From Acidobacteriota bacterium (GTDB taxonomy: Bacteria; Acidobacteriota; Terriglobia; Terriglobales; SCQP01), in contig DAIDIE010000020.1 in NCBI GenBank assembly GCA_027459505.1, forward strand, positions 117,495-181,494: a DNA stretch of 64,000 bases, given 5' to 3'. The notes below the pieces were generated by a model. The model was given only the letters and a program-made list of their open reading frames with translations, was not told the DNA's origin and did not search any database. How positions within the stretch are numbered: position 1 is the first letter of the stretch; each line of letters starts with the position of its first letter. The translations under genes and the position numbers were made by a program. Positions 26,005-35,110 of the stretch are shown one piece after another.

Positions 26005-26325
26005 TCACTGCACCGTACGCGTAATCGGCTCCATTTTGGAAACCACGTTGATGCCCATACTGGCGCACTTTTTCAACAGTGTGGGCCGCATCTCGTCCAG
26101 GAAGCAGAGCGCGCACTGCATCATCCAGGCATTGAACTTGGGCTCGTTGATCCATTTGAAATACGCGTCCGGCGGCAGGCCGCAGCGCGCCAGAATTTGG
26201 GGAAGCGGATCGGGGCTGCGGCGCAACTCTTCCACAAAACGCAACTGCTCGGAGCTGGGCTGGAAATCAACCGGGGGAATGTAGCGTGGCTGCGGCGGTG
26301 GGGGAGGTGTCTTCTTGCGTGCCAT
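26005..26325 (-). CDS. Small hypothetical protein with a possible helix-turn-helix
   Basis: A 106-residue protein, not recognised with certainty. It has a basic, proline-rich N-terminus (MARKKTPPPPPQPRYIPP) followed by helices SSEQLRFVEELRRSPD and LPQILARCGLPPDAYFKWIN. The latter resembles the helix-turn-helix of phage-like small terminase or phBC6A51-type proteins, and a long amphipathic helix at the C-terminus follows. No signal peptide. It is convergent with the GH3 gene and shares its terminator region. A DNA-binding role is a guess. Confidence 0.6.
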   Translation of the reverse strand: MARKKTPPPPPQPRYIPPVDFQPSSEQLRFVEELRRSPDPLPQILARCGLPPDAYFKWINEPKFNAWMMQCALCFLDEMRPTLLKKCASMGINVVSKMEPITRTVQ

Positions 26326-26441
26326 AGGCGCCTCAGGTGCGGAATTTGCGCCAAGTAGCCGTGCCTTGCGGCCTGCGCTTCCAGGTAGGATGCGGCATGC
26401 CGGGGCGCGGCGCTATCCCCGCAAACGGGTGGGGCGCAGTC

Positions 26442-26477
26442 AAAAAAACGCGGCCGCCCAGCAAGGGTGTGCCGCGT
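26442..26477 (-). terminator. Intrinsic terminator for the leftward broken gene
   Basis: On the minus strand ACGCGGC pairs perfectly with GCCGCGT (outer bases 26477 and 26448), with a 16-base loop, and is followed by a run of seven T. It lies 25 bases after the stop of the broken secreted-protein gene. Confidence 0.75.
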
Positions 26478-26501
26478 CCTTCAATGGTCTGCGTTCCGCC
26501 G

Positions 26502-28313
26502 CTAGTTCGTACAGCTTGGGAAACGGAAGCTGGTGAGGACCGTTCCCCAATTGGTATAGCTGCCGGTGGACTGCAGGTATTCATTGGTGTACCAGAAAGT
26601 GCAGTCGTCGGACGGGTCCAAACTGGTGCTGGAGTAGTCGCCCCACCGGTTCACCCTGGTTTGCGCACCGGAACCGGTGTACAAGATCTGTTCCGGTTCC
26701 AGGGCATTGGCTGGGCTATCGCTGGTGGTGCGCCCCGTGAAAGCTAATCCCGGGTAGCTGGAACTGCTGGACGTGCTGTAGGCCAAGCCGAAATCCCCAT
26801 ACTTATCCTGTGCAATGCTTCCCATCCAGCGGTAAAAAGTGGAGTCGGGCGAGTAAACACCCTCAGTAATCACCGGCGAGGTGCTGGTGACGTTCTGAAT
26901 GTCGTACCAACGCACGCCGGTCAGGCTGCTGGACGAGGAGACCTGCACGGAGTGGTTGACCAGCAGCGAATCTCCTCCGCTGCCATTGTTGCGGTACGCC
27001 AGGCGGTACATCAGACGGTCCCCAAGCGAGTCCAGCTGTTCGTGTGTGCCGTATTGCGGAATACAACTGCTGCCGCCGCAAGCCTCATGGAAAGTGTTGA
27101 CCGCCAGATTGCGCAGCAGCGAAAAATGAGAGTTGCCCGGGTTGTTGAAATCGGGCTGGTATTGGTAAAGCGCCAGGCTGTTGCCAACTCCGTTGCTGGC
27201 GACAAATTGCAGGTAGAGTTCCCCGGAACCCGAGGGGCCGTCGTTGACTCCGTCAATGTCGGCGCGAAGCATGTTGTAGGCACTGGTGGACTGCGCCTGA
27301 CAGACCAGTTGCAGTGAATTGGGCGGAGTGGTGACCGCGCTGGCGGGTAAGGCGCAGGCGTCGGCGCCGGTAAACGTGTTGCCGTTGGCAAACAGGTTTG
27401 CGGAGAAATACACGCCCGAGTAGGCCCCCGAAGGCTCCTGCCAGATGCCCAGCTTGGGGTAGTCGGGCAACGTGGTCCCAAAACTGAAGTCATAGGCGTC
27501 ATAGGCGCCGGTCGCGTCAGTGGTCTGGGAGACGGCAAGGCAAAAGTGGTTGTCCGACAGAGCGAGCCACCGAGTCCTCCCTGCGGGAGGAGATCGCAGG
27601 TGGAGGGCCGCGAAATTCCGAAGGGCGGCCCCCTCGCGCGGGAGAGGAGCCCGGCATCGGTGGCTTCACGTTCTCACCGGAGAACGTGCCAGCGACCAAC
27701 GGGAGCGGGCGGCCTGAAGGAGACGAGGCCGTGCCTCCAGATTCGAGTTGTAAGCCAACTGACTGACAATCCAGCGCTGTGCGAATTTGTCCCACAGCAC
27801 CACCGGGTCGCCGCCATCGCTGGTCGCGCACAGGCTGTTGCCCAGCGAGCTGAACACGGAATGGATCGGCTCGGGAGCCAGCAATTGCGTTGCGCCCCCG
27901 CCAAAAGTGCTGGGTTTGCTCCAGACCGCCAGCTCCGTGTTGACCATCTGCACAATTTGCGACGGACTGACAGACAGGTTCGGGTCTGGGGGCACCGATC
28001 CTTGCGAGGTGATGCCCTGAATCAGAGAGCCCTGTACCCCTTGCGCGACCCCCGTCGCGGCGGTCAGATCGGCATCCGTCCAGGAGCTACGCCCTCCGCC
28101 TCCTCCCCCTCCGGGATGACTGCCTGGCTTGCGTAGCGGAATGATGGCAAAGGGAGTGGCCGGCGCACCGTGGGTTCCCGCGCTGTCCCGCAGCGATGAG
28201 GTGACTCCATGGCGCACAGAGGTGAGGATTTCGGTTCGGGGTGACTGTTGTGCCTGGGCCATTGGAACAGTGGCCACAATGCCCAACGCGATGCTGACTG
28301 CCGATAACTTCAT
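26502..28313 (-). pseudogene. Secreted protein gene interrupted by a 189-base insertion
   Basis: Read leftward from ATG 28313 (GGAGG five bases upstream), the product begins with a signal peptide (MKLSAVSIALGIVATVPMAQA), a glycine/proline-rich spacer and a domain with SVPPDPNLSVSPSQIVQMVN and DPVVLWDKFAQRWIVSQLAY. It stops at a TGA (27666-27668) inside the repeat element. The same frame reopens after the insert with NHFCLAVSQTTDATGAYDAY and runs, rich in serine, glycine and asparagine, to SFRFPSCTN at 26502. Removing 189 bases (63 codons) restores one open frame of about 540 residues. The family is a secreted acidobacterial type, perhaps a beta-propeller; its function is not known to me. The distal part has no good start of its own. 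Confidence 0.85.
27558..27743. mobile_element. Hairpin-rich repeat element inserted in a gene
   Basis: About 186 bases interrupt the broken gene and are flanked by CGA on both sides (27555-27557 and 27744-27746), a possible 3-bp target duplication. Bases 27560-27701 match 63859-64000 with three differences in 142. Inside are perfect small stems: CCTCCC-TGC-GGGAGG near 27577, CTC/GAG-rich pairing near 27631-27650, and GTTCTC-ACCG-GAGAAC near 27670-27685. It has no coding capacity and no obvious terminal inverted repeats, so it is a non-autonomous dispersed element of unknown type. Confidence 0.8.
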
Positions 28314-28486
28314 GTGAGCCTCCAGACGAGGTACGAACAACAAGTTAGGGCAGTGTAGATGTTGGTTTTAAACGCCGTCAATGAGGCCCTAAGGACAGAT
28401 CTCGTGCTGTCCGGGCGGGCAGGGGCGGCAATTGGGCGATGGGGTAGCGAGCCGGGGCCGGGTCGAAACGTGGCGCACGCGGGAAA

Positions 28487-29077
28487 CTACTGCCGCTGCC
28501 GATGCGGCCCAATCTGCGACGGCAGGTTCAGGCTGAGGGCGCGCTGCAGCAGCCCGGCGTCCTGCGGATCGAGTCGCCCGTGGTCAATCATTCGCTGAAT
28601 GCGGCGCTGCTGTTGGGGAGGCGGGAGATCGCGAACTTGAATAAAGGCACGGCGCAACATGCGGCGGCGTGGCGGCGGCAAGGCTTTCAACCCTTGCTGA
28701 AGCTGTCGCAGACCTTGCCGTTGTGCGGGCGTGAGGCGTTGAAGCTGGCGCATGCGCCGCAGAACCTGCTGCTGCCGCGCGGGAGGCAGGGAATCAAACC
28801 AGCGCAGACGCGCCAGAATCTGCTGCTGGCGGGCGGGTGGCAGCCGCTGAAACTGCCGGCTGTTGCGGATCATGCGCTCCTGCCGAGCCGGAGGCAGCTT
28901 GCTCAAGCGGCGCAGAAAATCCATTTGCCGCGGCGGGTGCCGCCGGAAGCCGGGGTGGACTCGGCGATAGCGCTGCGCCCCGTACAACGGCAGTAGAAGC
29001 GCCACAATCGTCAGAACAAGCCGGAAAAGCCGTGCTTGGCCCGCCAGCTGGTGCGTGTTTTCTCCCGCCTCTCTCAT
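28487..29077 (-). CDS. DUF3106-like protein with repeated LPPARQ motifs
   Basis: A 196-residue protein starting at ATG 29077, which overlaps the anti-sigma stop as ATGA. One N-terminal hydrophobic segment (LFRLVLTIVALLLPLYG) suggests a membrane anchor or signal. The rest is a string of short helical repeats built on R-x-L-x-x-L-P-P-A-R-Q (SKLPPARQERM, QRLPPARQQQI, DSLPPARQQQV, QRLTPAQRQG, KALPPPRRR, RDLPPPQQQ). This matches DUF3106, which typically sits behind ECF sigma/anti-sigma pairs. The protein is extremely basic and would face the periplasm. Its job is unknown; a sensing or RNA/polyanion-binding role would be speculation. Confidence 0.82.
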   Translation of the reverse strand: MREAGENTHQLAGQARLFRLVLTIVALLLPLYGAQRYRRVHPGFRRHPPRQMDFLRRLSKLPPARQERMIRNSRQFQRLPPARQQQILARLRWFDSLPPARQQQVLRRMRQLQRLTPAQRQGLRQLQQGLKALPPPRRRMLRRAFIQVRDLPPPQQQRRIQRMIDHGRLDPQDAGLLQRALSLNLPSQIGPHRQRQ

Positions 29078-29580
29078 GGTGTGGCCTGGTACGTTTGCCG
29101 GGTCTTTGAACCCGCGTCGCCGTCGCTCGACAACATGTCCCAGGTTTGCAGTAGTTCGCTGTCCTGATCCAGTGCCTGCAACTCCTGCACGGCGCCCGCC
29201 GCGGTGGCTGCCTGACGCTGCTGTCGCACCGCCTGCCAATGGTGCACCGTAGCGGTAGTTGCAATGAGAACCAGACAGAAACTGACTCCCCACGCCAGGC
29301 CGCGGCGTGCCCCGGCCATCGGCAATTGCACCTGTCTCAAGAACCAGCGCAGTCCGTCCCGGCGCGCCGCGGCCTGCTCGTGGCCAAGCCCCGCGCGCAC
29401 GGACGCCAGCAACCGCGACGATGGCTCGGTCTGCAGGTCCCAGCTCTCCAGCAGCGTGTCCAGACGCTCCTGCTGGATGCGCACTGCCCGGCAGGCGGAA
29501 CATTGCTCCAGGTGTTGCAGACTGCGGTGGTCCAGCGGCTCCTGGAGGCTGATGATTTGCCGTACGCGCTTGCAGTTCAT
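29074..29580 (-). CDS. Anti-sigma factor with zinc-finger N-terminus
   Basis: A 168-residue membrane protein. The N-terminus carries H-x3-C-x2-C in QHLEQCSACRAVRIQ, the zinc anti-sigma (ZAS) motif that clamps an ECF sigma factor. A single transmembrane helix follows at about 95-115 (GLAWGVSFCLVLIATTATV), then a short periplasmic tail. It overlaps both neighbours by four bases (sigma stop/anti-sigma start and anti-sigma stop/DUF3106 start), so the three genes form one translationally coupled operon. It is expected to hold the sigma factor at 29577-30239 at the membrane until a periplasmic signal releases it. Confidence 0.85.
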   Translation of the reverse strand: MNCKRVRQIISLQEPLDHRSLQHLEQCSACRAVRIQQERLDTLLESWDLQTEPSSRLLASVRAGLGHEQAAARRDGLRWFLRQVQLPMAGARRGLAWGVSFCLVLIATTATVHHWQAVRQQRQAATAAGAVQELQALDQDSELLQTWDMLSSDGDAGSKTRQTYQATP

Positions 29581-30239
29581 GCTTGGCCTCCTTCCAGAAG
29601 ATCTCGCAGCTCCTCCCTTAGCGTCTCATAAGCGCGAAACAGAAGCGACTTGGTGGCGGCTTGGCTCAGCCCAAGCGCTTCGCCGATGGCCCGGTAATCC
29701 AGCCCCTGGTATTTGTGCATGAGAACAGCGGCGCGCTGGCGCTCGGGGAGGGCGCCGATGGCGCGCCGCACCCGTTGTGCGCGTTCGCGCCGCAACAAGT
29801 CCTCCTCCGTCCCTGGCGCTTGGTCGGCCGGCTCCCAAACCGGCTCACCATCCTCGCCGGCATTCAATGAAATCGCGAAGCGGTCTTTGCGGCACTTGCG
29901 CAGGTGGTTGAGCGCGACCCGTGTGGCGATGCGGTAGAGCCAGGTGCTGAAGCGCGCCTCGGGACGATACCGCTGGCGCGCTTGGTAGATGCGCAAAAAA
30001 CTCTCCTGCACGAGTTCCTCGCTGACCTGTGGGCTGGCTACCATGCGGGTGAGGAAATGCAGCAGGGGGCGGCTGTGGCGATGAACCAGGAGCTCAAAAC
30101 ACGTCTCCTCGCCCTCCTGAAAGCGCAGCATGAGCTGAGTATCGGCATCGCTGCGGGCGGCCTCACGGGCAGCTTCGGCCGCTGGTACCGGGCTGAGCTT
30201 CATACTCATCATGCAGGCGCGCTCGCGAGCCGCGTCCAT
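29577..30239 (-). CDS. ECF RNA polymerase sigma factor (RpoE-like)
   Basis: A 220-residue ECF sigma factor. Region 2 reads CFELLVHRHSRPLLHFLTRM ... EELVQESFLRIYQARQRYRP and FSTWLYRIATRVALNHLRK. Region 4 reads AIGALPERQRAAVLMHKYQG and YRAIGEALGLSQAATKSLLF. ATG 30239 has a G-rich ribosome site; internal ATGs at 30212, 30209 and 30203 are alternatives because the first 12 residues are not conserved. It heads the sigma/anti-sigma/DUF3106 operon and would autoregulate it, as ECF factors usually do. It differs from the ECF42 factor at 1147 by lacking the long C-terminal extension. Confidence 0.92.
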   Translation of the reverse strand: MDAARERACMMSMKLSPVPAAEAAREAARSDADTQLMLRFQEGEETCFELLVHRHSRPLLHFLTRMVASPQVSEELVQESFLRIYQARQRYRPEARFSTWLYRIATRVALNHLRKCRKDRFAISLNAGEDGEPVWEPADQAPGTEEDLLRRERAQRVRRAIGALPERQRAAVLMHKYQGLDYRAIGEALGLSQAATKSLLFRAYETLREELRDLLEGGQA

Positions 30240-30449
30240 CGTTCCAGTTACCCCCTGCTGGCTCTAACCCAGGCAGCGGCAAAAAGTTGCGCCGCGATTT
30301 CAAGTGTCTGGAACGGGCGGAATCAGTATACGAGAGAAGCAAGTGACAGCCAGCACATTAAAGGCGGTTCGTGGTTTTTTAGTAGTGCTAGCAGAACCCT
30401 CCGCTGCCCCTCACCCTTGGCCAGATCTGGCCGATAAAGTATTCGAAAC

Positions 30450-32738
30450 ATGAAACCTGGACGTGGAAGCTGGTGGCTGGCTCTGGCATTGCTGCCCTGT
30501 GGGTTGTGCGCCACAACTCCATTGCCGGGCCAGGGGATTGTGTCGGGCCGGGCGGGGATACGCGGCCGATCGTCTGTACCGCCGCTGGCTTCTGGACACG
30601 CCCGCAACCCTCGCCAGACGCCCGTGCTGCACAGCATTGCAGCCATCCTCCGCCTGTCTCGCCCTCAGTTGCAGCTCCATCCCCGCATTCAATTGCGTTC
30701 CGAGGTGAGCTTTTATAGCGCGGTCGGCGAGCCCTACCAGACGCATCCGACCCTGTTCGTCAGCGAGGCGGGGCACGGCCTCTACGTCGATATTTTTAAG
30801 CCGATTAGCGGGCTGCGTTATGGCGACATGGTGACCATCACGGGATGGGTGCGGCCCGGCTTTGTCCTGCCCGTCATTATGCCGGTGACGATCCAGGTGG
30901 TGGGCCACAGCGGCAGGGAACAGCCCGCCATCGCGGTCCCTTTGCGCCAGATGCGTGGTCCCCGGCCGAACGCCCGCTGGGTATCGGTCGAGGGCGTCGT
31001 CCGGCGCGTTCGTCCCTACGCCGATGGCACAATGGTGGACATTGCCGAGGGCGCCTACCGCGTTCACATCCATGTCACCGGTACCGGCTCTCTGACGTCG
31101 CTGCTGGACCGGCTGGTCCGCGTGCGCGGCGTGGCGGGGCTATTTTTCACGCTGGGAGGGCAACGCATTCAGGCCTACATGGACGTGCCCGGTCCAGAAT
31201 TCTTCACGGCGCTGGAACCCTCGCGCGGAGATCCGTTCAAACTCCCAGTACAGAGGGTGAGCGCGTTGGCGATGTACGCCGGAGCGCGCTACCCGCATCG
31301 TGTCCACGTGCGCGGGGTGGTGACGCTGCAAATGCCGCGTGGCGAGACCGTCATTCAGGATGCCAGCGGCCCAGGTCAGGTTTTGGACGGCCGCGCCTCA
31401 GGTGTGCCGCCGTGTAGCTTGGTGGACGTGGTGGGGTTTCCCCAAGTCGACGCGCGCGGGCTGCTGCAGTTAAGCGAGGGGCGTATCCGCTACCTGCGTC
31501 CGGCAAGCTGTCCCCCCGCGATTGTCTTGCGGCCTGGCTCGGGCCCCGGCCCACTGCGCCAGAACCGGCGCATCGCGGTCACCGGACAACTAGCTTCCAT
31601 CAGCATGGTCTCCGGCGCGCCGGCGCGAGCCCTGATCCTGCGTTCCGGAGCTTACTACTTCACCGTGCCATTGGGCTTTAGGAACGCCTCTCACCTGGCC
31701 TCCCGGCTGCGGCCCGGCAGCCAGTTGCGGGTGACCGGCGTATTCTTTTTCAGCCACCCAGCCCACACCCTCAACTATGAACTGGCCCCCGCGCAGGCCA
31801 GCGACATTGTCGTCCTGCGGCAACCGTCCTGGTGGACGACACGCCATTTGCTGTGGATCATCGGAGTCTGCGTGCTGGTTGCGCTGCTGGCCCTGGGCTG
31901 GGCGGCCATACTGCGCCGCCAGGTCGAGCGCCAGTCCTCTCAGATTCTCGACCGGGCATCGGAAAATGCGCGCCTGCAGGAGAGCCTCTTCGAATCGCAC
32001 CGCCGCGAATCCATCGTCCGCCTGGCGGCGGGCATCGCTCACGACTTCAACAATCTGTTGACGGTGATCGTCGGTCATTTAGAGCTAGCCATGGCCGACT
32101 GCGGCGAGCACCAGCGCGCTGACCTGCAAAGCGCCATGGACGCGGCCGCTGGAGCCTCCCGCCTCACCTGGCAACTCGTCACCTACGGACGGCAGCAGGT
32201 GCTCAAGGCGGGCCAGCTCCAATTGCAAAGAGTCCTGGAAGAATGCCTGCCGGCCTTGCGCTCCATCGCCGGCGAAATGGTCGACTTGCAGGTGAACTGC
32301 GCCCCCGCGCTCTGGACGATCCACGCCGATTCCGACCACGTGCGCCACGTCCTGTATAACCTCGTGGGCAACGCGCATGACGCCATGCCCGAAGGCGGAC
32401 GGCTGCTGCTTTCCGCTGACAATTTTGTCCTCCGTCCGGAGCACAGTGGCGCCTTCAGCAACGCTTCCGCGGGTGAGTACGTGCGCCTCACGATCGAGGA
32501 TTCCGGCTGCGGCATGTCTCCAGAGGTGTTGAAGAACATCTTTGAGCCGTTTTACACCACCAAGGCGCTGGGCCATGGCTTGGGACTGGCCAGCGTGCAC
32601 GGCGCGGTGGTGCAAAGCGGCGGCGGCATCCGCGTGCGCAGTGAAATCGGCGCCGGCACCCGCTTCGAAGTGCTCTTCCCACAATGGTCGGACCAGGAAG
32701 CCACACTCGCGCAACCCGCCAGCGCCGGCTCCAACTGA
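30450..32738 (+). CDS. Membrane sensor histidine kinase with tandem OB-fold-like periplasmic repeats
   Basis: A 762-residue kinase. A signal peptide (LALALLPCGLC) is followed by a periplasmic region of about 420 residues. Four segments there share a V-x-V-x-G-x-V pattern (WVSVEGVVRRV, VHVRGVVTLQM, IAVTGQLASIS, LRVTGVFFFSH), consistent with tandem OB-fold-like repeats. A transmembrane helix lies at about 465-490 (LLWIIGVCVLVALLALGWAA), then a short coiled coil. The kinase core has His531 in AAGIAHDFNNLL, the N box VGNAHDAMPEG, G1 DSGCGMSP and G2 GHGLGLASV. No response regulator gene is adjacent, so the partner is unknown. It is divergent from the ECF sigma operon across 210 bases. Confidence 0.88.
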   Translation: MKPGRGSWWLALALLPCGLCATTPLPGQGIVSGRAGIRGRSSVPPLASGHARNPRQTPVLHSIAAILRLSRPQLQLHPRIQLRSEVSFYSAVGEPYQTHPTLFVSEAGHGLYVDIFKPISGLRYGDMVTITGWVRPGFVLPVIMPVTIQVVGHSGREQPAIAVPLRQMRGPRPNARWVSVEGVVRRVRPYADGTMVDIAEGAYRVHIHVTGTGSLTSLLDRLVRVRGVAGLFFTLGGQRIQAYMDVPGPEFFTALEPSRGDPFKLPVQRVSALAMYAGARYPHRVHVRGVVTLQMPRGETVIQDASGPGQVLDGRASGVPPCSLVDVVGFPQVDARGLLQLSEGRIRYLRPASCPPAIVLRPGSGPGPLRQNRRIAVTGQLASISMVSGAPARALILRSGAYYFTVPLGFRNASHLASRLRPGSQLRVTGVFFFSHPAHTLNYELAPAQASDIVVLRQPSWWTTRHLLWIIGVCVLVALLALGWAAILRRQVERQSSQILDRASENARLQESLFESHRRESIVRLAAGIAHDFNNLLTVIVGHLELAMADCGEHQRADLQSAMDAAAGASRLTWQLVTYGRQQVLKAGQLQLQRVLEECLPALRSIAGEMVDLQVNCAPALWTIHADSDHVRHVLYNLVGNAHDAMPEGGRLLLSADNFVLRPEHSGAFSNASAGEYVRLTIEDSGCGMSPEVLKNIFEPFYTTKALGHGLGLASVHGAVVQSGGGIRVRSEIGAGTRFEVLFPQWSDQEATLAQPASAGSN

Positions 32739-32826
32739 CTTCAACCAGCAAGCCGCAGGCCAGTAGAAGACGCTGCCCCAACGTGTGTCCTGGCACGCGC
32801 CGGCTGCTGTTCCGCTCCGCCTTCCC

Positions 32827-34176
32827 TTAGTGCAGCAGACCCAGTTGCCAAGGAATATCGATATAGCTGGAGGGGTGTGCTGAGGTGCCCTGGTAGAGGT
32901 ATTGCAGGTTGTTGGGATCAATGGTCAGTGTCTGGTCATAACCGGCGCGCAGCATCTCGCCGTGGCTGATATCCACCGTCCAGGGTGTTACCCCCGCATC
33001 AAAGGTGACGTTGGCGATTCCGGCAAACGGCTCGGCGGAACTGCTGGCCGCCGGAAGCGGCGTCCAGCTTCCGCCCAGCGAGGTGGCCACGAATGCTCGG
33101 AAATAGCGGCGTCCCATGCCGTCAATGCATTCGTTGAGGGTGAGGTATTGATTCAATCCCTGCAAATAATAGGTATTGGAAGCCTCAAACAGGTCAAAGG
33201 CGTTGGCGGCGCGCATAATGACTTGCGGCGTGCTGAAGCCGTTCGGGAAATTCTGGATGCTGGTCTGGCTGCGATAGAAGTTGCCGTCATCGCCGCTAAA
33301 GAACATGTAGCAGTTGCTGGAATCGCAGATGACCCAGAAATCGATCCAGTTGGGCACGTTAGCGGGCTGCGCCGCAAAGAAGTTTTGCGGCGCGCTCCAG
33401 GCCGCCGGCTGGCTCAGGTCGCTGTTTGTCGAGTACTGCGGTTGTGGTGATTGAAAAATCAAATACCACTTGTTTTGTGGGCTGAAGTAAAAGACCTCGG
33501 GTGCGGCGTGATAGCCTGCAAATCCGGGTGTCTGATCCATGTAGTAGGGCACGGCGGAAGCGGCATGCTGCCAGTCCGGAAAGTTGATGTACTCCATATT
33601 CCAGCCGTTCCCGTCGGTGACCGTGGCATACACGTGCCAGAGTCCGTTGAAGTAAACCACTGAAGGGTCTTTTACGGCAAGAATGGCGTGGGTGGCGTCG
33701 GGCTGCGGACTGATCAGTGGCGCCGTAGAAGTCCAGGAAAACGGGCCGGGTAATAAGGATGTGGTTCCCGCGTTGATGACCAGCGTTAATGGCGCGGAGG
33801 CGTTAGCCACTCCATCGGATGCTTGCACGTTCAGGGTATAGGTCCCCTGGGCGGCGCCGCCCGGATTAACGCCGAGCTGTCCGCCAGTGGAGTACCCAGG
33901 CTGGGCGTAGAGTGCGGAGGCGCCGGCCGGCAGTCCGGAAACACTAATGCTGACGTTGCCCACGGCGCCCGTGCGGCCGACAGTGACGTTGGCCCATCCA
34001 ATTGATCCCCCGGCGGGCACCGTCAGGGAATTGCTGGAGAGCTGCATGGAAAGACTCTCCGTACCGGAGGAAGAAGGCGCGGAGGCGCCGCCTCCGCAAC
34101 CGGCCAGCGCGCTCACAAGACCGCAGAGCAAAACGGGCAGAATTTTCGATTGTCGTTGCGCAAAAATGGGTCCCAT
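32827..34176 (-). CDS. GH62 alpha-L-arabinofuranosidase, predicted lipoprotein
   Basis: A 449-residue protein with an N-terminal lipoprotein signal (lipobox LAGC, Cys27), an Ig-like domain at about 40-137, and a GH62 five-bladed propeller at about 145-449. Diagnostic GH62 segments are AVKDPSVVYFNGLWHVYAT, FDLFEASNTYYLQGLNQY, GRRYFRAFVATSLGGSW, ISHGEMLRAGYDQTLTI and LQYLYQGT. Expected catalytic residues are present: Asp170 (KDP), Asp279 (WIDFW) and Glu331 (LFEASN). GH62 enzymes remove arabinose side chains from arabinoxylan, mainly at singly substituted xyloses. The start lies eight bases after the DUF1444 stop. With the GH11 and GH3 genes it would serve arabinoxylan use. GH62 is most common in fungi and actinomycetes, so transfer is plausible. 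Confidence 0.92.
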   Translation of the reverse strand: MGPIFAQRQSKILPVLLCGLVSALAGCGGGASAPSSSGTESLSMQLSSNSLTVPAGGSIGWANVTVGRTGAVGNVSISVSGLPAGASALYAQPGYSTGGQLGVNPGGAAQGTYTLNVQASDGVANASAPLTLVINAGTTSLLPGPFSWTSTAPLISPQPDATHAILAVKDPSVVYFNGLWHVYATVTDGNGWNMEYINFPDWQHAASAVPYYMDQTPGFAGYHAAPEVFYFSPQNKWYLIFQSPQPQYSTNSDLSQPAAWSAPQNFFAAQPANVPNWIDFWVICDSSNCYMFFSGDDGNFYRSQTSIQNFPNGFSTPQVIMRAANAFDLFEASNTYYLQGLNQYLTLNECIDGMGRRYFRAFVATSLGGSWTPLPAASSSAEPFAGIANVTFDAGVTPWTVDISHGEMLRAGYDQTLTIDPNNLQYLYQGTSAHPSSYIDIPWQLGLLH

Positions 34177-34184
34177 AGCCGGGA

Positions 34185-34970
34185 CTAGAGTATCAGCGTG
34201 CTCTCCTCATAACCATCCTGATCGATCAACAGCAGTGAGCCGGTCAGCGGCAGGCCGGTGTTGAGCTCCTTGCGCAGGATGGGTTGGAGAATCTCGCGGA
34301 AATCTTCATCCTCGGCCGAAAACGCCACCAGAAAATTGCGGTTGGGCATGGCGACAAACACCTGGGTAGTGTTAAGCAGTTCGGTGGCGCGTTCGTAAAA
34401 CTGCGGCAGCAGCACAAAGGCGGCTTTATGCCCATGCGCGACCTCAACGTGAAAGGCGCGCACCACATCCTGCACGGTGAGAGCGACAATAGTGGCCGCT
34501 TGCCAGAGGCGCGACAGGTTATCCATGGCTGCCGCCAGCGCGCACTCCTCGGCGCACTGCCAGCTTTCCAACTGCTGTTCCGTGAGGCAGACGTCGTACT
34601 CTTCGCAGATCAGCAGGTAGCCCAGCTCACCGGTCAGCGGATAAAACAATGGCGTTTGCGGTGTTTGGGGCAGGGAATCGCGGGTGACCAGGCGCGGAAA
34701 AATCATGCGCCGCGCCGTAGCCCAATCGGGAGGCACGCGATGTTCGATGGTGCGAATGACGCGGCTTAAATAGCCGTCCAGATCGAATCCGGAGCCGTTC
34801 TGGCAGAAGGCCGCCCATGCCCGGGCCAAGCGCAGCCGATGCGACGCGGGGCGTCCCGAGGGCGTTCGCACAATGGCAATTTCCAACTGCCCGGCTTTCA
34901 GAAAGCGGGCCCGGGGATAGAGGTCTTGCAGGCGTTGAAGCGCCGTCGACTCGAATTCGTCTCTCGTCAT
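34185..34970 (-). CDS. DUF1444-like protein
   Basis: A 261-residue cytoplasmic protein resembling DUF1444 (YtpQ): an N-terminal alpha/beta part (FLKAGQLEIAIVRTPSGRPA), the middle FDLDGYLSRVIRTIEH and RRMIFPRLVTRDSLPQ, then FYPLTGELGYLLICEEYDVC and a C-terminal half with HGHKAAFVLLPQFYERATEL and FLVAFSAEDEDF. The function of the family is not known. GAGGGG seven bases before ATG 34970 supports the start. It lies just upstream of the GH62 gene on the same strand and may be co-transcribed, although no functional link is evident. Confidence 0.7.
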   Translation of the reverse strand: MTRDEFESTALQRLQDLYPRARFLKAGQLEIAIVRTPSGRPASHRLRLARAWAAFCQNGSGFDLDGYLSRVIRTIEHRVPPDWATARRMIFPRLVTRDSLPQTPQTPLFYPLTGELGYLLICEEYDVCLTEQQLESWQCAEECALAAAMDNLSRLWQAATIVALTVQDVVRAFHVEVAHGHKAAFVLLPQFYERATELLNTTQVFVAMPNRNFLVAFSAEDEDFREILQPILRKELNTGLPLTGSLLLIDQDGYEESTLIL

Positions 34971-35110
34971 TGCACGCCCCTCTAAATCGGATCATACACA
35001 AAAACGCCTCCAATCCCTACTCAGGGACGTTGGTACCCTGATCCACTCCCGAAAACGAGCCCATGGTGAGGGTTCCTACCCGCGAGCTCAACAAAAACGA
35101 GCCGGCTGCG

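Noticed and set aside
27011..27831. Alternative minus-strand frames inside the broken secreted-protein gene
   Set aside because: They are out of frame with both halves of the real gene, whose motifs run through one frame once the insertion is removed.
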